The position numbers were made by a program, and so were the translations under genes. From Saccopteryx bilineata (taxonomy: Eukaryota > Chordata > Mammalia > Chiroptera > Emballonuridae), in the NCBI RefSeq assembly GCF_036850765.1, contig NC_089492.1, positions 288,088,590 through 288,152,589 of the forward strand: DNA of 64,000 bases, given 5' to 3'. Positions 12,011 to 22,564 of the stretch are shown here, piece after piece; position 1 is the stretch's first letter; each line of letters begins with the position of its first letter. The notes under the pieces were generated by a model. The model saw only the letters and a program-made list of their open reading frames with translations, ran no database searches and was not told the DNA's origin.

Positions 12011-13595
12011 TAAAATAAATGCAAAATGACATGCAAATGAAAACAGAACAATGTAGAATGGCTAGTAAAACTCTAGAGTTAGCAGCTCCGAGGTTAGAAG
12101 AGACTAATGAGTCAGGACGAAGAAGAGATGGAGAGGTTAGAAATAGATCCTGATAAATCTGTGCAAGGGACGTCATGAGTGGTCAGTGAGAACTAGGGCA
12201 CTGGAGAATACGAAAAGCAGCACTCGGGAATAGCTTATTGTCAGAGGTCCCTGTGCACCAGCTCATTTAGTCCGACCCAAGCTTCCCATTCCAGAGGCCC
12301 ACAGGTCCATTCCTCCAAACCACCGTGGGGACGTGGGAGGATGCAGGACTGAATATTTGGTGTCCGGCCCTGCTGGGCTTTCTTATGTAACAATTGCCTG
12401 AGCTCACTACCAAGAGAGCTTGCGAAATAAGGGCGAAAAGTGGCCAAGACAAATATGTGGCCAGATTAAAGCCAACTTGGCCAATGTTGTTCCAACGTTT
12501 GCATTTTTATAAACACAGAAAACAGTGAGAAAAGAGAAGGTCGCGACGATGCCACGAGTCATGTTTGTGATCCCCATTGGCCCCTATCTCTGCTACATCC
12601 ATCTTCACTGTCAAAAGCTCGACCATTCCCTGACGTATGTTCTCTTTCTTGACTGTTGCTGAATGTTTCTAGCAAGCACCTAGAACTCTCTCCTCTCTGG
12701 AAATCAGGTGTGTGTGGACCAGGTGAAGTGTTTGATTAGCACCCTGTGCTTTTGTTCCCAGGTGAAAGGGAATGGGACAGAACACTCTGTCAAATAAACA
12801 ATTGCCCAAGGTCTTAGGCAAGAGAAACTGGGACAGGAAGCAGACAGCGGACTCCTTGCCCCAGGTAACTGCTTGATAAGGTAAACACGGCTGCGTACAA
12901 TGAGTTCCTGTCCTCCTGTGATAAATATTTATATGCTGAGCCCTGTGTTTGAAAGCACTAAACCATTTCTCAGTCTGAACATTGACCTTTGGATACAAAA
13001 CACAGGGCTAATTTTGCAGGTGATGTAATTAATTTTTGCGGCTCAAAGCTGTACTGGGAACAAGAAAAATTGTTGTTTTTGTGATTGTTTCAAAAGTGAT
13101 TCAACAGGTGTGTGCAGCTTTCAGGTAACACTTTCAGTTCACAGTCTGACTCGCTTCTTAGTCACACCTGGAATTTTGGCAGACCAACGATCTTAGGAAG
13201 ACGGTGGCCTGGGAGTTCATCATAAGCAAAGTTGGGTTCTCCTGAAATCAGAAGAAGCGACGAACCCGACCCTGGGACCACGCGTGGCCTTGAATTATTT
13301 CTCAGAGCAAGCCAAGGACTTTATTTTTAGGATCTCAGTTTGGCACAGCCCAAAATTTCCGTGACCTAGACCTATTGAATTTTTAACATGAAATGAATAA
13401 AATGTGCAGGCAAACCGTTCTCTTGTGGTGAGCTTCATGAACCCCACCCAAAACAAAAGGCAAAGGCAAATGACAAATGAGAAAAGATATTTGTCACAAG
13501 ACGGCATCACCTTCTTTCTAGGTGGTGACCTGGGTCCATCCACCATTGCTGTCCCTTTCCTCTCTCACCCCCAATGTTCACTGTATCTAAGGTCT
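12011..13595. other. Unassigned non-coding stretch
   Basis: No gene or recognised repeat. Parts (12880-13130) are AT-rich with homeodomain-like words (GTAATTAATTTTTG) and might include non-coding conserved sequence; comparison with other genomes would be needed. Confidence 0.35.
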
Positions 13596-13599
13596 TATT

Positions 13600-14285
13600 G
13601 TTTCACCCCCAAAATATCTGATGCACATCCTGCCCCCATAGCATTTTGCCGGTTTTCTGCCTCCTCCAATTTATTTGACCAGGTGCCGCCAGGTGCTGAC
13701 TCACGGAGACCAAACCGCAGGTCTTTCCCCACAGTGAGGTCCTTCCAGGGTCCTGCTTCCCATTAAGGGGTGTCCTCTCTGATTCCCCTCCTCGGGCCTG
13801 GACTGCATCCTGGACTCTCCCATCCCCGATGCCCCCTTCACCAGGTCTTGTAGATGGTTCTTCCCAGACAACTTGGAACATTCCGTCCACATCATTCCCT
13901 GTCCACTGCTGTCACCCTCTCTTAGGACACCCTCACCTTCCACCTGGCCACTGAAATGGCTTCCCGTGACCTCTGGAATCCACTCTGCTGTCCCTGCTCC
14001 GTGGTCACCCATGGGGACAGGGTGACCCTTCCTGACACAAACCTGCTGGGGCCACCTCCTGGCTGGAGACCATTTGTCAATTCCCTCCTCCCTGTGGATA
14101 AAAACGAAGACCCCCCCCCACCTCCCCACCGGGGTCTGTCACACCGCACCTCCCGCCAACCACGGTGGTCGCTCGGAGCTCGAGCCACACCAGCTCCACT
14201 GCAGAACCCCGTCAACTACCCAGTCTTTCCCCTCTTCAATTCACTCCTAAGAACTCGCCAGTATCTGAGATTAGCTTATTGATTA
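13600..14285 (+). mobile_element. Possible old L2 LINE body
   Basis: The C/T-rich sequence contains weak L2-like words, for example ATGGCTTCCCGTGACCTC near 13955. It precedes a clearer L2 3' end at 14640-15112 in the same orientation, with a GA repeat between them. No reading frame is intact. The match is by eye and weak; it may be unrelated sequence. Confidence 0.3.
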
Positions 14286-14317
14286 GCCTGCACGTCACAG
14301 GTGCTCAGGGAGTATCT

Positions 14318-14451
14318 GGGGAAGGGGAGGGGAGGGGAGGGGAGGGAAGGAAAGGAAAGGGGAGGGGAGGGGAGGGGAGGGAACGGAAGGGAAGGGAAGG
14401 GAAGGGAAGGGAAGGGAAGGGAAGGGAAGGGAAGGGAAGGGAAGGGAAGGG
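14318..14451 (+). repeat. (GGGGA)n / (GGGAA)n purine microsatellite
   Basis: A pure purine tract of about 134 bp on the plus strand. It begins with GGGGA units, shifts to GGAAA and GGGGA blocks, and ends with a homogeneous (GGGAA) array of about 11 units. The tract is mirror-symmetric and rich in G runs, so H-DNA or G-quadruplex formation is possible. The frames that run through it (for example 14165-14539) are artefacts of the repeat. Confidence 0.95.
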
Positions 14452-14639
14452 GCCAATCAAGGAACCCTCCTGGGTGATGGGTGGTGAATTCATCCAAGAA
14501 AATGGCAGAGCTGAGAGTAGAGAAGGCTGTGAGCTGTGAGCCGTAGACGCTGGTCTTATTCACAGCTGTGAACACGGTGTCTAGAAGGTGAAAGGGTTGC
14601 TGACTGACTGTGTGAGTGCCTCACTTCCAGCTGGAACTC

Positions 14640-15112
14640 TCCCGTCTCCATGCCTAACTGCCCATTTCTTTCACCTCTCATCCTTTACATTTCAGTCCAC
14701 ACTACTTTCTTTCATGTTCTGGTACACACCCAGGTCCTCTGGACCTTGGGGCCTTTGCACACACTAACATCCTTGCTAGGAAGGCTCTCCAACCCCTGCC
14801 CCCACAACATACACACTATCTTATTTCCTACTCATCTTTCAAATTTCAGCTGCAATGTTACATCCTGAGGAAAGACCTCCCTGAGCCCTAGACTAGGTCA
14901 TGGCCCCTTCATAGCACCGTGGCTATGATGTGCCTTTACACCACGTATTCCAATGTGTAATTACGCATTCAGGTTATTCTTTCACTATTGTTTATTGACC
15001 TTCTTGCCCTTACAAGGGCAGGGATTGTGGGGTTTTTTTTCCCCACCTCAACATGTAGGTCAACATTGAATAGTGCTTCATCTAAATTGGTACCTGATGA
15101 ATATTTGGTGAT
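14640..15112 (+). mobile_element. L2 LINE 3' end
   Basis: The order of words matches the L2 3' region: GGGGCCTTTGCACACACTAA, AGGAAGGCTCTCCAACCCCT, CATCTTTCAAATTTCAGCTG, GAAAGACCTCCCTGAGCCCT, TTATTGACCTTCTTGCCC and AAGGGCAGGGATTGTG, then TACCTGATGAATATTTGG. Forward orientation. Non-coding remnant. Confidence 0.7.
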
Positions 15113-15117
15113 TTTGT

Positions 15118-15307
15118 ATAACAAAAGAAGTGTGGATGCCCTCAATATCCTTTATAAATGTGATGGTAAAACCCCAGTAGAAAACGTAGGCAAAGGATAG
15201 CAGGCAATTTAGGAATGAGAGCTGCCAGTGGCTAATTAACATTATTAGCAATAAAAGAAATGCAAAGTAAAATATAGCCAAATACCATTTCAATATGCCA
15301 CATTGAC
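15118..15307 (+). mobile_element. L1 LINE segment (5' part of a split copy)
   Basis: The sequence matches the distal ORF2 region of L1 (AAACCCCAGTAGAAAACGTA, GGCAAAGGATAGCAGGCAAT, AAAGAAATGCAAAGTAAAAT). It is in the same orientation as the larger L1 at 16087-18060, but the ORF2 order is not collinear (this part is normally downstream of 16100-16800), so it is probably a separate L1 fragment. Confidence 0.6.
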
Positions 15308-15317
15308 AAACATTATT

Positions 15318-15653
15318 ATTATTATTATTATTACTATTTAGGTGAGGAGGGGAGATAGTGAGGCAGACTCCTACATGTGCCCCGACCCAGGATCTACCTA
15401 GCAACCCTATCTGGGGACGATGCTTGAATACCAAGCTATTTTTATCACCTGAGGCTGATGCTCTCCAACGGAGCTTCCTCAGCACCCAAAGCCATGCTCA
15501 AACTAATCAAGCCACTGGCTGTGGGAGGGAAAGAAGAAGAGAGTGGGGGGAGAAGCAGATGGTTACTTCTCATGTGTGTCCTGACTGGAAATTGAACCCA
15601 GGACAGCCATACACCAGGCTGATGCTCTATCTGCTGAGCCACCAGCTAGGGCC
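15318..15653 (-). mobile_element. tRNA-derived SINE, older type A variant, reverse strand
   Basis: On the minus strand the head GCCCTAGCTGGTGGCTCAGC is followed by the tRNA-like region, the CT-rich body and the GCTTGATTAGTTTGAG segment characteristic of an older subfamily; the copies at 41262 and 53655 share it. The tail appears as (ATT)n at 15312-15335. The target duplication is AAACATTATT against AAATATTATT. The copy is heavily mutated. Confidence 0.75.
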
Positions 15654-15682
15654 AGTAAATATTATTAAAAGTAACAGTAACG

Positions 15683-16071
15683 GCCCTGGCCGGTTGGCTC
15701 AGTGGTAGAGCATCGGCCTGGCGTGCAGAAGTCCTGGGTTCAATTCCCGGCCAGGGCACACAGGAGAAGCGTCCATCTGCTTCTCCACCCCTCCCCCTCT
15801 CCTTCCTCTCTGTCTCTCTCTTCCCCTCCCGCAGCGAGGCTCCATTGGAGCAAAGATGGCCCGGGCGCTGGGGATGGCTCCTTGGCCTCTGCCCCAGGCG
15901 CTAGAGTGGTTCTGGTCGCGACAGAGCGACGCCCCGGAGGGGCAGAACATCACCCCCTGGTGGGCAGAGCGTCACCCCCTGGTGGGCGTGCCGGGTGGAT
16001 CCCGGTCGGGTGCATGCGGGAGTCTGTCTGACTGTCTCTCCCCGTTTCCAGCTTCAGAAAAAGAAAAAAAA
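15683..16071 (+). mobile_element. tRNA-derived SINE, type A (Rhin-1-like), full length
   Basis: Full-length copy with a GCCCTGG...CCAGGGC acceptor-like pairing in the head, an A box, the B box GGTTCAATTCC, the body and an A-rich tail. The target duplication AAAAGTAACAGTAAC is perfect at 15667-15681 and 16072-16086. It carries two internal CCCCCTGGTGGGC modules (15952-15988), both with the module CpG mutated to CpA. Confidence 0.93.
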
Positions 16072-16086
16072 AAAAGTAACAGTAAC

Positions 16087-17317
16087 AGTAACATCTACTG
16101 ATCCAATACAATCTCTATCAAAAGCCTGACAATATTTTTTTTTACAGAAATAGGAAATCCATCTTAAAGTTTACATGGAATCTCAAGAGACTACAAATAG
16201 CCTAAGAATCTTGACAATGAACATAGTTGGTGGAGGGATGTCTCACACTTCCCAATTTTAAAATGTACTACAAAGCTACAGTAATCAAAACAGTGTGGTA
16301 TTGACCTAAAGACAGACATATAGACCAACGGAATCAACTAGGTGGCTCAGAAATACACCCTTGTCTATACAGGTAAACGATTTTCAATCAGGGTGCTAAG
16401 ACCATTTCACGGGGGAATGGACATCTTTTCAACAAATGACACTGGGAAAACTGGATATCCACCTGCAACAGCATGGAGCTGGCCTCTCACCTTACACCAC
16501 ATACATGCATGAGCTCAAAATGGATCAAAGACCTAAACCTAAGAGCTAAAACATTAAACCTCTCAGAAGAAAACATAAGGAAAATAAGAAAGCTTCATGA
16601 CAGTGGACTTGGCAATGATTTCTTGGACAGGACATCAAAAGCACAGTCAGCAAAAGAAAAAAAATGGGGGAAAATGGACTACTTCAAAACAAAAAACTCT
16701 GATGTGTCAAAGGATGCAATCAACACAGTAAAAAACCCAACACACAGAGTAGGAGAACATAGTTGCCAATCACACATCTGGTAAGAAATTAAGAATCCAG
16801 AATATATGGAAAACTCCTAAAACTCAACCACTACAACAGCAAACGTCCTGGTTCAAAACAGGCAAAGGGCTTGACCTCCCTCCGAAGAAGACGTATAAGA
16901 ATCAGCAGCTCGCGGAAGGACGCCCAGCATCACTGGTCACCCAGGCAGTGCGCGTCAGAACCACAGTGAGATGCTGTGTCACACCCATAGGATGGCCAGT
17001 ATCAAACAATAAACAAAGGTAAGCGTTGGGATGCGGAGACTGGAGCCCTTGCGCACAGTCGGTGGGCATGTGGACCGGTGCGACCGCAGTGGAGAACAGT
17101 GTGGAGATTCCTCAAAAAATTAGAAATGGAACTGCCGCGTGACGCAGTCACTTCACTTCTGAATGCATGCCCAAAAGAAATCGGAATTGGGGACACAAAT
17201 GGGTATTTGTACACCCATGGTCACAGCAGCACAATTGCCAAGAGGTAAAAACAACCCAAGTGTCTATCACAGATGCCTCTCTAAGCACGATGCTGTGTAC
17301 ATATTACACACAAAGGG
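16087..17317 (+). mobile_element. L1 LINE, distal ORF2 region (decayed)
   Basis: This follows the distal ORF2 of L1: AATTTTAAAATGTACTACAA, CAGTGTGGTATTGACCTAAA, AAGACCTAAACCTAAGAGCT, GATTTCTTGGACAGGACATC, then CCACAGTGAGATGCTGTGTC. The longest frame left is 103 codons (16473-16784; ...SKWIKDLNLRAKTLNLSEENIRK), a fragment of the region after the reverse transcriptase. The remainder is broken by stops. It is interrupted downstream by the LTR at 17318 and resumes at 17685. Confidence 0.85.
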
Positions 17318-17680
17318 TGCCGCGGGCTCTACTGTGCCCTCCCACAGCTCCCATGCTGAAGGCCCAGCCCCAAGGTGATCGTTTTGGGAGTTGGGGCCTC
17401 TGGCAGATAATGAGGTTCAGAGGAAGTCATAAGGGTGGAGCCCTCCTGACGGGATTGGTGCCCCTATAAGAAGAAACACCAGAGAGCTGGTTGTCCCTCT
17501 CTCTATCCCCACCATGTGAGGACACGGAGAGAAGGTGGCCGTCACAAGCCAGAAAGAGAAGCCTCGCCAGAAATGGACTAGGCTGGCATCTTATCTTGGA
17601 ATTTTAACTTCCAGAACCGTGAGAAAGTGCGTCTGTTGTTTAAGTCACTCAGTCTATGGTGTCCTGAGTTGACTAAGATG
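17318..17680 (+). mobile_element. MLT1-type solo LTR (ERVL-MaLR) inserted in L1
   Basis: It has the MLT1 succession: GCTGAAGGCCCAGCCCCAAG, GTGATCGTTTTGGGAG, GGGTGGAGCCCTCCTGACGG, GGGATTGGTGCCCCTATAAG, CACCATGTGAGGACACGGAG, CCAGAACCGTGAGAAAGTGC, then GTTTAAGTCACTCAGTCTAT. Flanking L1 sequence continues on both sides (the GATGGGATATTATTCTGCC segment follows), so the LTR entered the L1. No internal retroviral region. Confidence 0.82.
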
Positions 17681-17684
17681 ATGG

Positions 17685-18060
17685 GATATTATTCTGCCTT
17701 AAAGAAAATTCCGATACATGCTACGTGGTGGATGACACTTCCGGACATTACGCTGAGTGAAAGAAGCCAGTCACAGGAGGTGCAATCCCACGTGATCCCA
17801 CTTACAGCCACATTCACAGACAGAGTAGAGTATTGGATTCCAGGGGTTAAGAGGGAGGGAGTTTCAATTTGGCAAGACGGGAATAGTTTAGTGCAGCGGT
17901 TCTCAACCTGTGGGTCGCGACCCCCACAGGTTGAGAACCGCTGGTTTAGAAGATAAAAGCTTGTGATGGCTACACTCCAGTGTGAATGTACTTAGCGCCC
18001 CTGCACTGTACATTTAAAAATGGTTAACATGGCAACTTTATATTTGCCACAATTAAAAAA
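17685..18060 (+). mobile_element. L1 LINE 3' UTR (continuation)
   Basis: Continuation of the L1 after the LTR: GGGATATTATTCTGCCTTAA, GAGTGAAAGAAGCCAGTCAC, GTAGAGTATTGGATTCCAGG, then the terminal segment GCCACAATTAAAAAAATAAT. It is interrupted at 17894-17943 by a very short hAT palindrome. Confidence 0.85.
17894..17943. mobile_element. Minimal 50-bp SPIN-like hAT remnant (near-pure inverted repeat)
   Basis: The element consists of little more than two terminal inverted repeats: it starts CAGCGGTTCTCAACCTGTGG and ends CCACAGGTTGAGAACCGCTG, with about 10 bp between. The flanks GTTTAGTG (17886-17893) and GTTTAGAA (17944-17951) give a 6/8 duplication with central TA. The ends resemble those I recall for the SPIN family. 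It could be an extreme internal-deletion derivative that transposed, or a longer copy that lost its centre after insertion. Confidence 0.85.
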
Positions 18061-18495
18061 ATAATAAGTAATATAGTTTTTAAAAGGTCATAGTAGCTCA
18101 CACAACCCAATGTTTCCCGTTCAGGAACTGCCGTTCGGTGGCCAGCCCCCAGCCCACCTGAGGAATGGGTAACTCTCGTTCCACTTTGCCTCTGGAGGAA
18201 GCGAAGGACTGTCTCAGAACTCTGAACTCTGGTTCATGGCCGGATTTTGGAGCACAGTGGCACCCATTCCTGACATAGTGTACCGGCTGCATTCATGCCA
18301 CAGCTGCAGGCTGGAGGAAGTGCCACAGGGGACATACCACGTGAAAAAGCCTAAAACATCTACCATCGAGCTCTGGACTGGCTCATAGTAGATGCTCAAT
18401 TAATGCTCATTGGATGAATGAAGTATCACAGTGACATCCTATCTGTGAGAGCTCATAGGTCTTCCATGAACAAAGTCCTCACTGAACCTTGATGT
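18061..18495. other. Unassigned non-coding stretch
   Basis: No gene. The piece around 18360-18425 (AGTAGATGCTCAATTAATGC, then GGATGAATGAAG) resembles an L2/MIR 3' tail. Confidence 0.35.
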
Positions 18496-18499
18496 ATTA

Positions 18500-18585
18500 A
18501 TCCCCCGGGGGCTTGAAGCTGATGACCTTGGGCAACTTGTTTGACCTTTCTGAGCTTTGGTTTCCTTTTCTAAGTTGAACTAGAT
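18500..18585 (+). mobile_element. MIR SINE fragment, split by a hAT insertion
   Basis: A MIR-like core: GATGACCTTGGGCAACTTGT, then CTGAGCTTTGGTTTCCTTTT. It ends at the 8-bp target duplication AACTAGAT of the hAT element at 18586, so the hAT entered MIR sequence. Confidence 0.6.
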
Positions 18586-20172
18586 CAGTGATGGTCAATC
18601 TTTTGAGGTTGGTGTGTCAAAATTCACCAAAAAACTGAGCATAACTCAGGTGGTATATCACTTCGAGAAAAAAACCCCATAATTTTGCAATATTGATAGT
18701 TTAAATAACAAAAATGTATAATTGTAATATATAACTGTATTTAATAAACCAAAAACTAATTATTTAACTTACCTGCTCAGTGACTTCTTTGTTCATCTGT
18801 CAGTCGGTTTCTTTTGTTGGTCTTGATATTATTTAACTTGTGTGGGGTGCTGTGAACTAAGATAAGTGAGGGGGAGGGGGAATTCTTTAACTAACATGCC
18901 TATTAGTGCCTTTTTTGTTGCTGAATTTCATTGGCTAAATCTTCAATTGAAGGTTGGTATTTTGTACACTTCAAGCCCAAGCAAGCACTACTAACTTCAT
19001 CTGTCAATCTGGTTTTTTGTGGTTTTTTTTTGGTTTTGATATTATTTAACGCTGAGATTAAGGTCTCACAAAAGTACGTAGAGGGGGAAATTGTGAGTAA
19101 AGCCATTGCTATATTTTTCAGGGTGCTAAAAGTGTCTAGTAATCGGTTCTAGCACTCCAAATTTCCTGTTCGTAGTGGCATTCCTCTTGATTCTCCAAGC
19201 GGCACCTTTCCAGATTCTCAAGCTTTGACCTCAAGTTGACAAACACCTGAGCCCAGATGCTGTCTTGAAATTCTGCAAGTTACATCTTATGTAAATTAAG
19301 ATGGCTGCTGCTATTTCTAATGGTGGGAAACGGCATCCCCCTCACTTATCTCAGTAATGATGGTCAATTAGAAATCCACGACACCCCAGAACAGTAGATT
19401 GGATGATGGTTGCTGTGGTTATGTGGTTGCTGGTAATGGCGATCACAGGGCCCCCAGAGATGCATCCCCCCTCGGCATTCCGCTGCTCCCTGCTCTGCCG
19501 GCCGGAAGTGAGGTCAAAGATCCCCTAACGGCCTAACCAGAAGTCCCAGAACTAGACGCTCTGTGCTGGAGTTCTGTTGTTTTGGCCTACAGACCTCCAG
19601 CACAGAGTGTCTACACTACAGCAAATGTTTTATCCTCGGCTACTGTACCTGGCCGTACAGGAGCTGAGGATGAAACATCCTTCTCGGCATGCAGCCCCAT
19701 ACTTCTCTGGTATGCGGCTATGTGTCATCGAAAATGGCAACCCTGGCCGGTTGGCTCAGTGGTAGAGCGTCGGCCTGGCGTGCAGAAGTCCCGGGTTCGA
19801 TTCCCGGCCAGGGCACACAGGAGAGGCGCCCATCTGCTTCTCCACCCCTCCCCTTCTCCTTCCTCTCTGTCTCTCTCTTCCCCTCCCGCAGCTGAGGCTC
19901 CATTGGAGCAAAAGATGGCCCGGGCGCTGGGGATGGCTCCTTGGCCTCTGCCTCAGGCGCTAGAGAGGCTCTGGTCGCGACAGAGCAATGCCTCGGATGG
20001 GCAGAGCATCGCCCTCTGGTGGGCGTGCCGGGTGGATCCCGGTCGGGCGCATGCGGGAGTCTGTCTTACTGCCTCCCCGTTTCCAGCTTCAGAAAAATAC
20101 AAAAAAAAAAAAAGAAAGAAAATGGCTATGTGTGTCAGTGCTGACACGTGTGTCATAGGTTCGCAATCATGG
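18586..20172. mobile_element. Non-autonomous hAT element (about 1.6 kb with nested SINE)
   Basis: The start CAGTGATGGTCAATCTTTTG is a degenerate inverted copy of the end, which reads CATAGGTTCGCAATCATGG. The 8-bp target duplication AACTAGAT is perfect at 18578-18585 and 20173-20180, with central TA. The interior (AAACTAATTATTTAACTTAC, then GATATTATTTAAC twice at about 18826 and 19038) has no transposase-like frame. A type A SINE with its own duplication sits at 19739-20117. The element without the SINE is about 1.2 kb. Confidence 0.9.
19739..20117 (+). mobile_element. tRNA-derived SINE, type A, young copy nested in hAT
   Basis: The least mutated SINE in the window. The CpGs of the head are kept, and the B box reads GGTTCGATTCC. 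The first 7 bases of the family pair with CCAGGGC, mimicking a tRNA acceptor stem. The target duplication GAAAATGGC is perfect at 19730-19738 and 20118-20126. It holds one internal module (GCCCTCTGGTGGGC, 20011-20024), whose reverse complement CCACCAGAGGGCG is close to the CTCF core. It must post-date the hAT that holds it. Confidence 0.93.
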
Positions 20173-20303
20173 AACTAGATGATTCCTGAAGGTGGCAGTG
20201 ATGGGGGTGGGTGTCTTCCTAATTCCAAAATTCCACAAGTATCTCAGAATATAATTGCTTACTGCCGACTTTCTATTTCCCACTGGGGAAGGAATACATG
20301 AGA

Positions 20304-20379
<76 letters not shown>

Positions 20380-20392
20380 TTTTTTTTTTTTT
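20304..20392 (+). repeat. Compound (TA)n(CA)n(TA)n microsatellite with T run
   Basis: About 12 TA, 15 CA and 10 TA units, followed by about 13 T. Both TA blocks flank the CA block. It is the expanded tail of the type C SINE. Alternating purine-pyrimidine sequence can adopt Z-DNA or cruciform structure. Frames through it (20255-20728) are artefacts. Confidence 0.95.
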
Positions 20393-20514
20393 CTCGAGGA
20401 GCAGGAAGCATCAACTCCCATATGTGCCTTGACCAGGCAAGCCCAGGGTTTTGAACTGGCGACCTCAGCATTTCCAGGTCGACGCTTTATCCACTGTGCC
20501 ACCACAGGTCAGGC
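20310..20514 (-). mobile_element. tRNA-derived SINE, type C, with microsatellite in place of its tail
   Basis: The minus-strand head GGCCTGACCTGTGGTGGCAC is followed by a tRNA-like region, GGTTCAAAACCCTGG and CACATATGGGAGTTGATGC. The body is short, and its 3' tail is replaced by (TA)n(CA)n(TA)n and a T run on the plus strand (20304-20392). The target duplication CATGAGAATATAT is perfect at 20297-20309 and 20515-20527. This places the microsatellite inside the insertion, so it grew from the A-rich tail. Confidence 0.88.
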
Positions 20515-20527
20515 CATGAGAATATAT

Positions 20528-21555
20528 TTAGATAGTGTTTTGAGAAAGAGAAGAAAGCTCCCAACCTTACAAACAAAACAAACATCTTGTTTTCTCATTG
20601 TAAAGTGTTTTGCCTGTGACATGTATGTCTCTATACTACAGCTTTTTAATGTTTGGAAATGTAATTCACAGCCTAGAGCTGTTTGGAGACGCCAAACAGA
20701 GCTTTGCAGAGTCGGGCTGTTTGGATGACATAGGAAAAAAATATATATATAGTAGAGTAATAGCTTTACTCTGAAATAACTTTAAAATCCTACTTGTGGA
20801 ATTCTAAAGAGTGAACATACAAAGATTTCTCCTAGTGTGTTCCATCTAGACTCTTTTGAAATGTTTGAAAGCATCTGCATAATCATTAACTTTTATTATG
20901 GACATACTGGACTTTATTGCAGAATTAATGTAATTAGTTGCTAGCTCTTAATTAGCTCTCTCTAGGCAGGAGGATCAACGGGGAGCATGTCTAGATTTCA
21001 GAGGGAGATTTTCCTCGGGCACTTTTCCAGTTATTACTTCCGGGGAAAGGCCATAAAATGGACATCCTGTACCAAAGCACTTTTTCAGTTGGAAACCAAC
21101 TCACCTGGTTGTGAGACGACCAAATCTACCGTATTGTCGCACACGGACCAGAATTAAACCACAAAGAAACCTCGCACCCCATTTGCTACCAAGTGTTGGT
21201 GGCAATGACAGTCACCAGCACCAGTATTCTATTTTCTCTACTGCTCAGGTGAGCTAGGATGAGTAGGATGCCCCCTCTGGTTCCCGTAGTCAATCACCCC
21301 AGGGGCTCTGGAGATCTTTCTCTCTCTCCGGTATCTGATGGTATCTGAGTCTGTGCAGTTGAAAAGGTTGTCTCAGGTAAGCAGAAGTTAAATACCAACA
21401 CCTAATGTTACTGATATAAGCTGTCCCTAATTTTCCCAGAAAGTTCCCCGAGTTTGGAAATTCACATTAGCCATAACATTGGTGGGTGGTTTGCGGAGGG
21501 AAGAGTCACAGGATTAATATTGGGTCATTGAAAAATGTCTTTCCTTTTGGAAAAT
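20528..21555. other. Unassigned stretch with AT-rich candidate conserved element
   Basis: No coding gene or recognised repeat. The block 20860-21080 is repeat-free, AT-balanced and contains paired homeodomain-type words (GTAATTAGTTGCTAGC, then TCTTAATTAGCTCTC at 20940-20960). This composition resembles developmental non-coding elements, but conservation cannot be shown from one sequence. Confidence 0.35.
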
Positions 21556-21559
21556 GGAA

Positions 21560-22560
21560 GCTTTTTATTTTTATTTTTTTTCTGGAAGCTTTTTATTTTT
21601 AATGGTGTTATTGAGATATAAGTCACAGACCATAATGTTTACCCACTTAAAGTGCACAATTCTACGGCTTCACCCCAAAGAGAAGCGTGCCCCTCGCAGC
21701 CATCAGCCCCACAACCCTCCCTTTCTCTCCAGCCCCTGGGCACTTACTAATCTACATCTGTCTCTATGGATTTGCCTATTCTGAACACTTCATGTGAACA
21801 GAATCGCACAATATGGGGTCTATTGGATCTGGCTTCCTTCACTCAGCACAATGTTTTCAAGGTTCATTCCTGTTGTAGCGTTGTATCAACTCCATTCCTC
21901 TTCCTGCCAAGTAATAATCCCTAGTGTGGGCACATACCACAGATGGCTCATCCATTTACCAACTAATGAGTCAGTGAATCTTGGAACTGGAAAGGACATA
22001 GCAGATCCTTTGGGCAATCCAAAATTTTACAAGGAAAGAGGCACAGAGAGGGGAGGTGAACTGTTCAAGGTGACACAGCCAGGCTAGGAGACCCAGCACT
22101 AGAGCTTCGTTTTTTTTTAAGTCACAAAGTATTTCCAGCATACTGAAAAGTACAGAAAAAAAATCTAATGAACATGCACGAACCCACCACCCAGCTTTGG
22201 AACCACCTTCTTGTATTTGCATGTGGTGCCACTTAAAGAATAAAATATTAAAGGTACTTTTGAAGCTTTCTACGTACCTGGGCCCTCTGTCCCCCGTGAG
22301 AACTCCTTTACCTAATTTATTTCCACGCACATTTTAATTCTATAGCTACAAACACATGCACACGTCCAAACGTTATATAAATAGCATCAAACGATATGCA
22401 TGTATCATTCTATAATTTGCTTTTTACAATGTTATGTTTTTGAGATTTAGCCAGGTTGATACATGTAGCTGTGGTCTACTATATTCACCACTTTATAGTA
22501 TCTATTTTTAAAATACACCCGCATTTATTAATCTCTATGCCTCGGATAATAAGTATTTAG
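21560..22560 (-). mobile_element. L1 LINE 3' region, reverse strand (one or two L1M-type pieces)
   Basis: The plus strand reads as the complement of an old L1 3' UTR: GGTGTTATTGAGATATAAGT, GGATTTGCCTATTCTGAACA, TTCACTCAGCACAATGTTTT, then (from 22100) ACCCACCACCCAGCTTTGGA and the ACATGTAGCTGTGGTCTACT segment. A MIR-like piece lies between at 21965-22090 (AGGCACAGAGAGGGGAGGTG). Nothing codes. Confidence 0.75.
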
Positions 22561-22564
22561 ATGA

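Noticed and set aside
14165..14575. Gly/Arg/Glu-rich and Pro/Ser/Leu-rich frames
   Set aside because: Encoded by the GGGAA microsatellite and its complement.
19739..19816. tRNA-like cloverleaf with A and B boxes
   Set aside because: It is the head of a SINE repeated many times in the window, not a functional tRNA gene; the region after the head continues into the SINE body.
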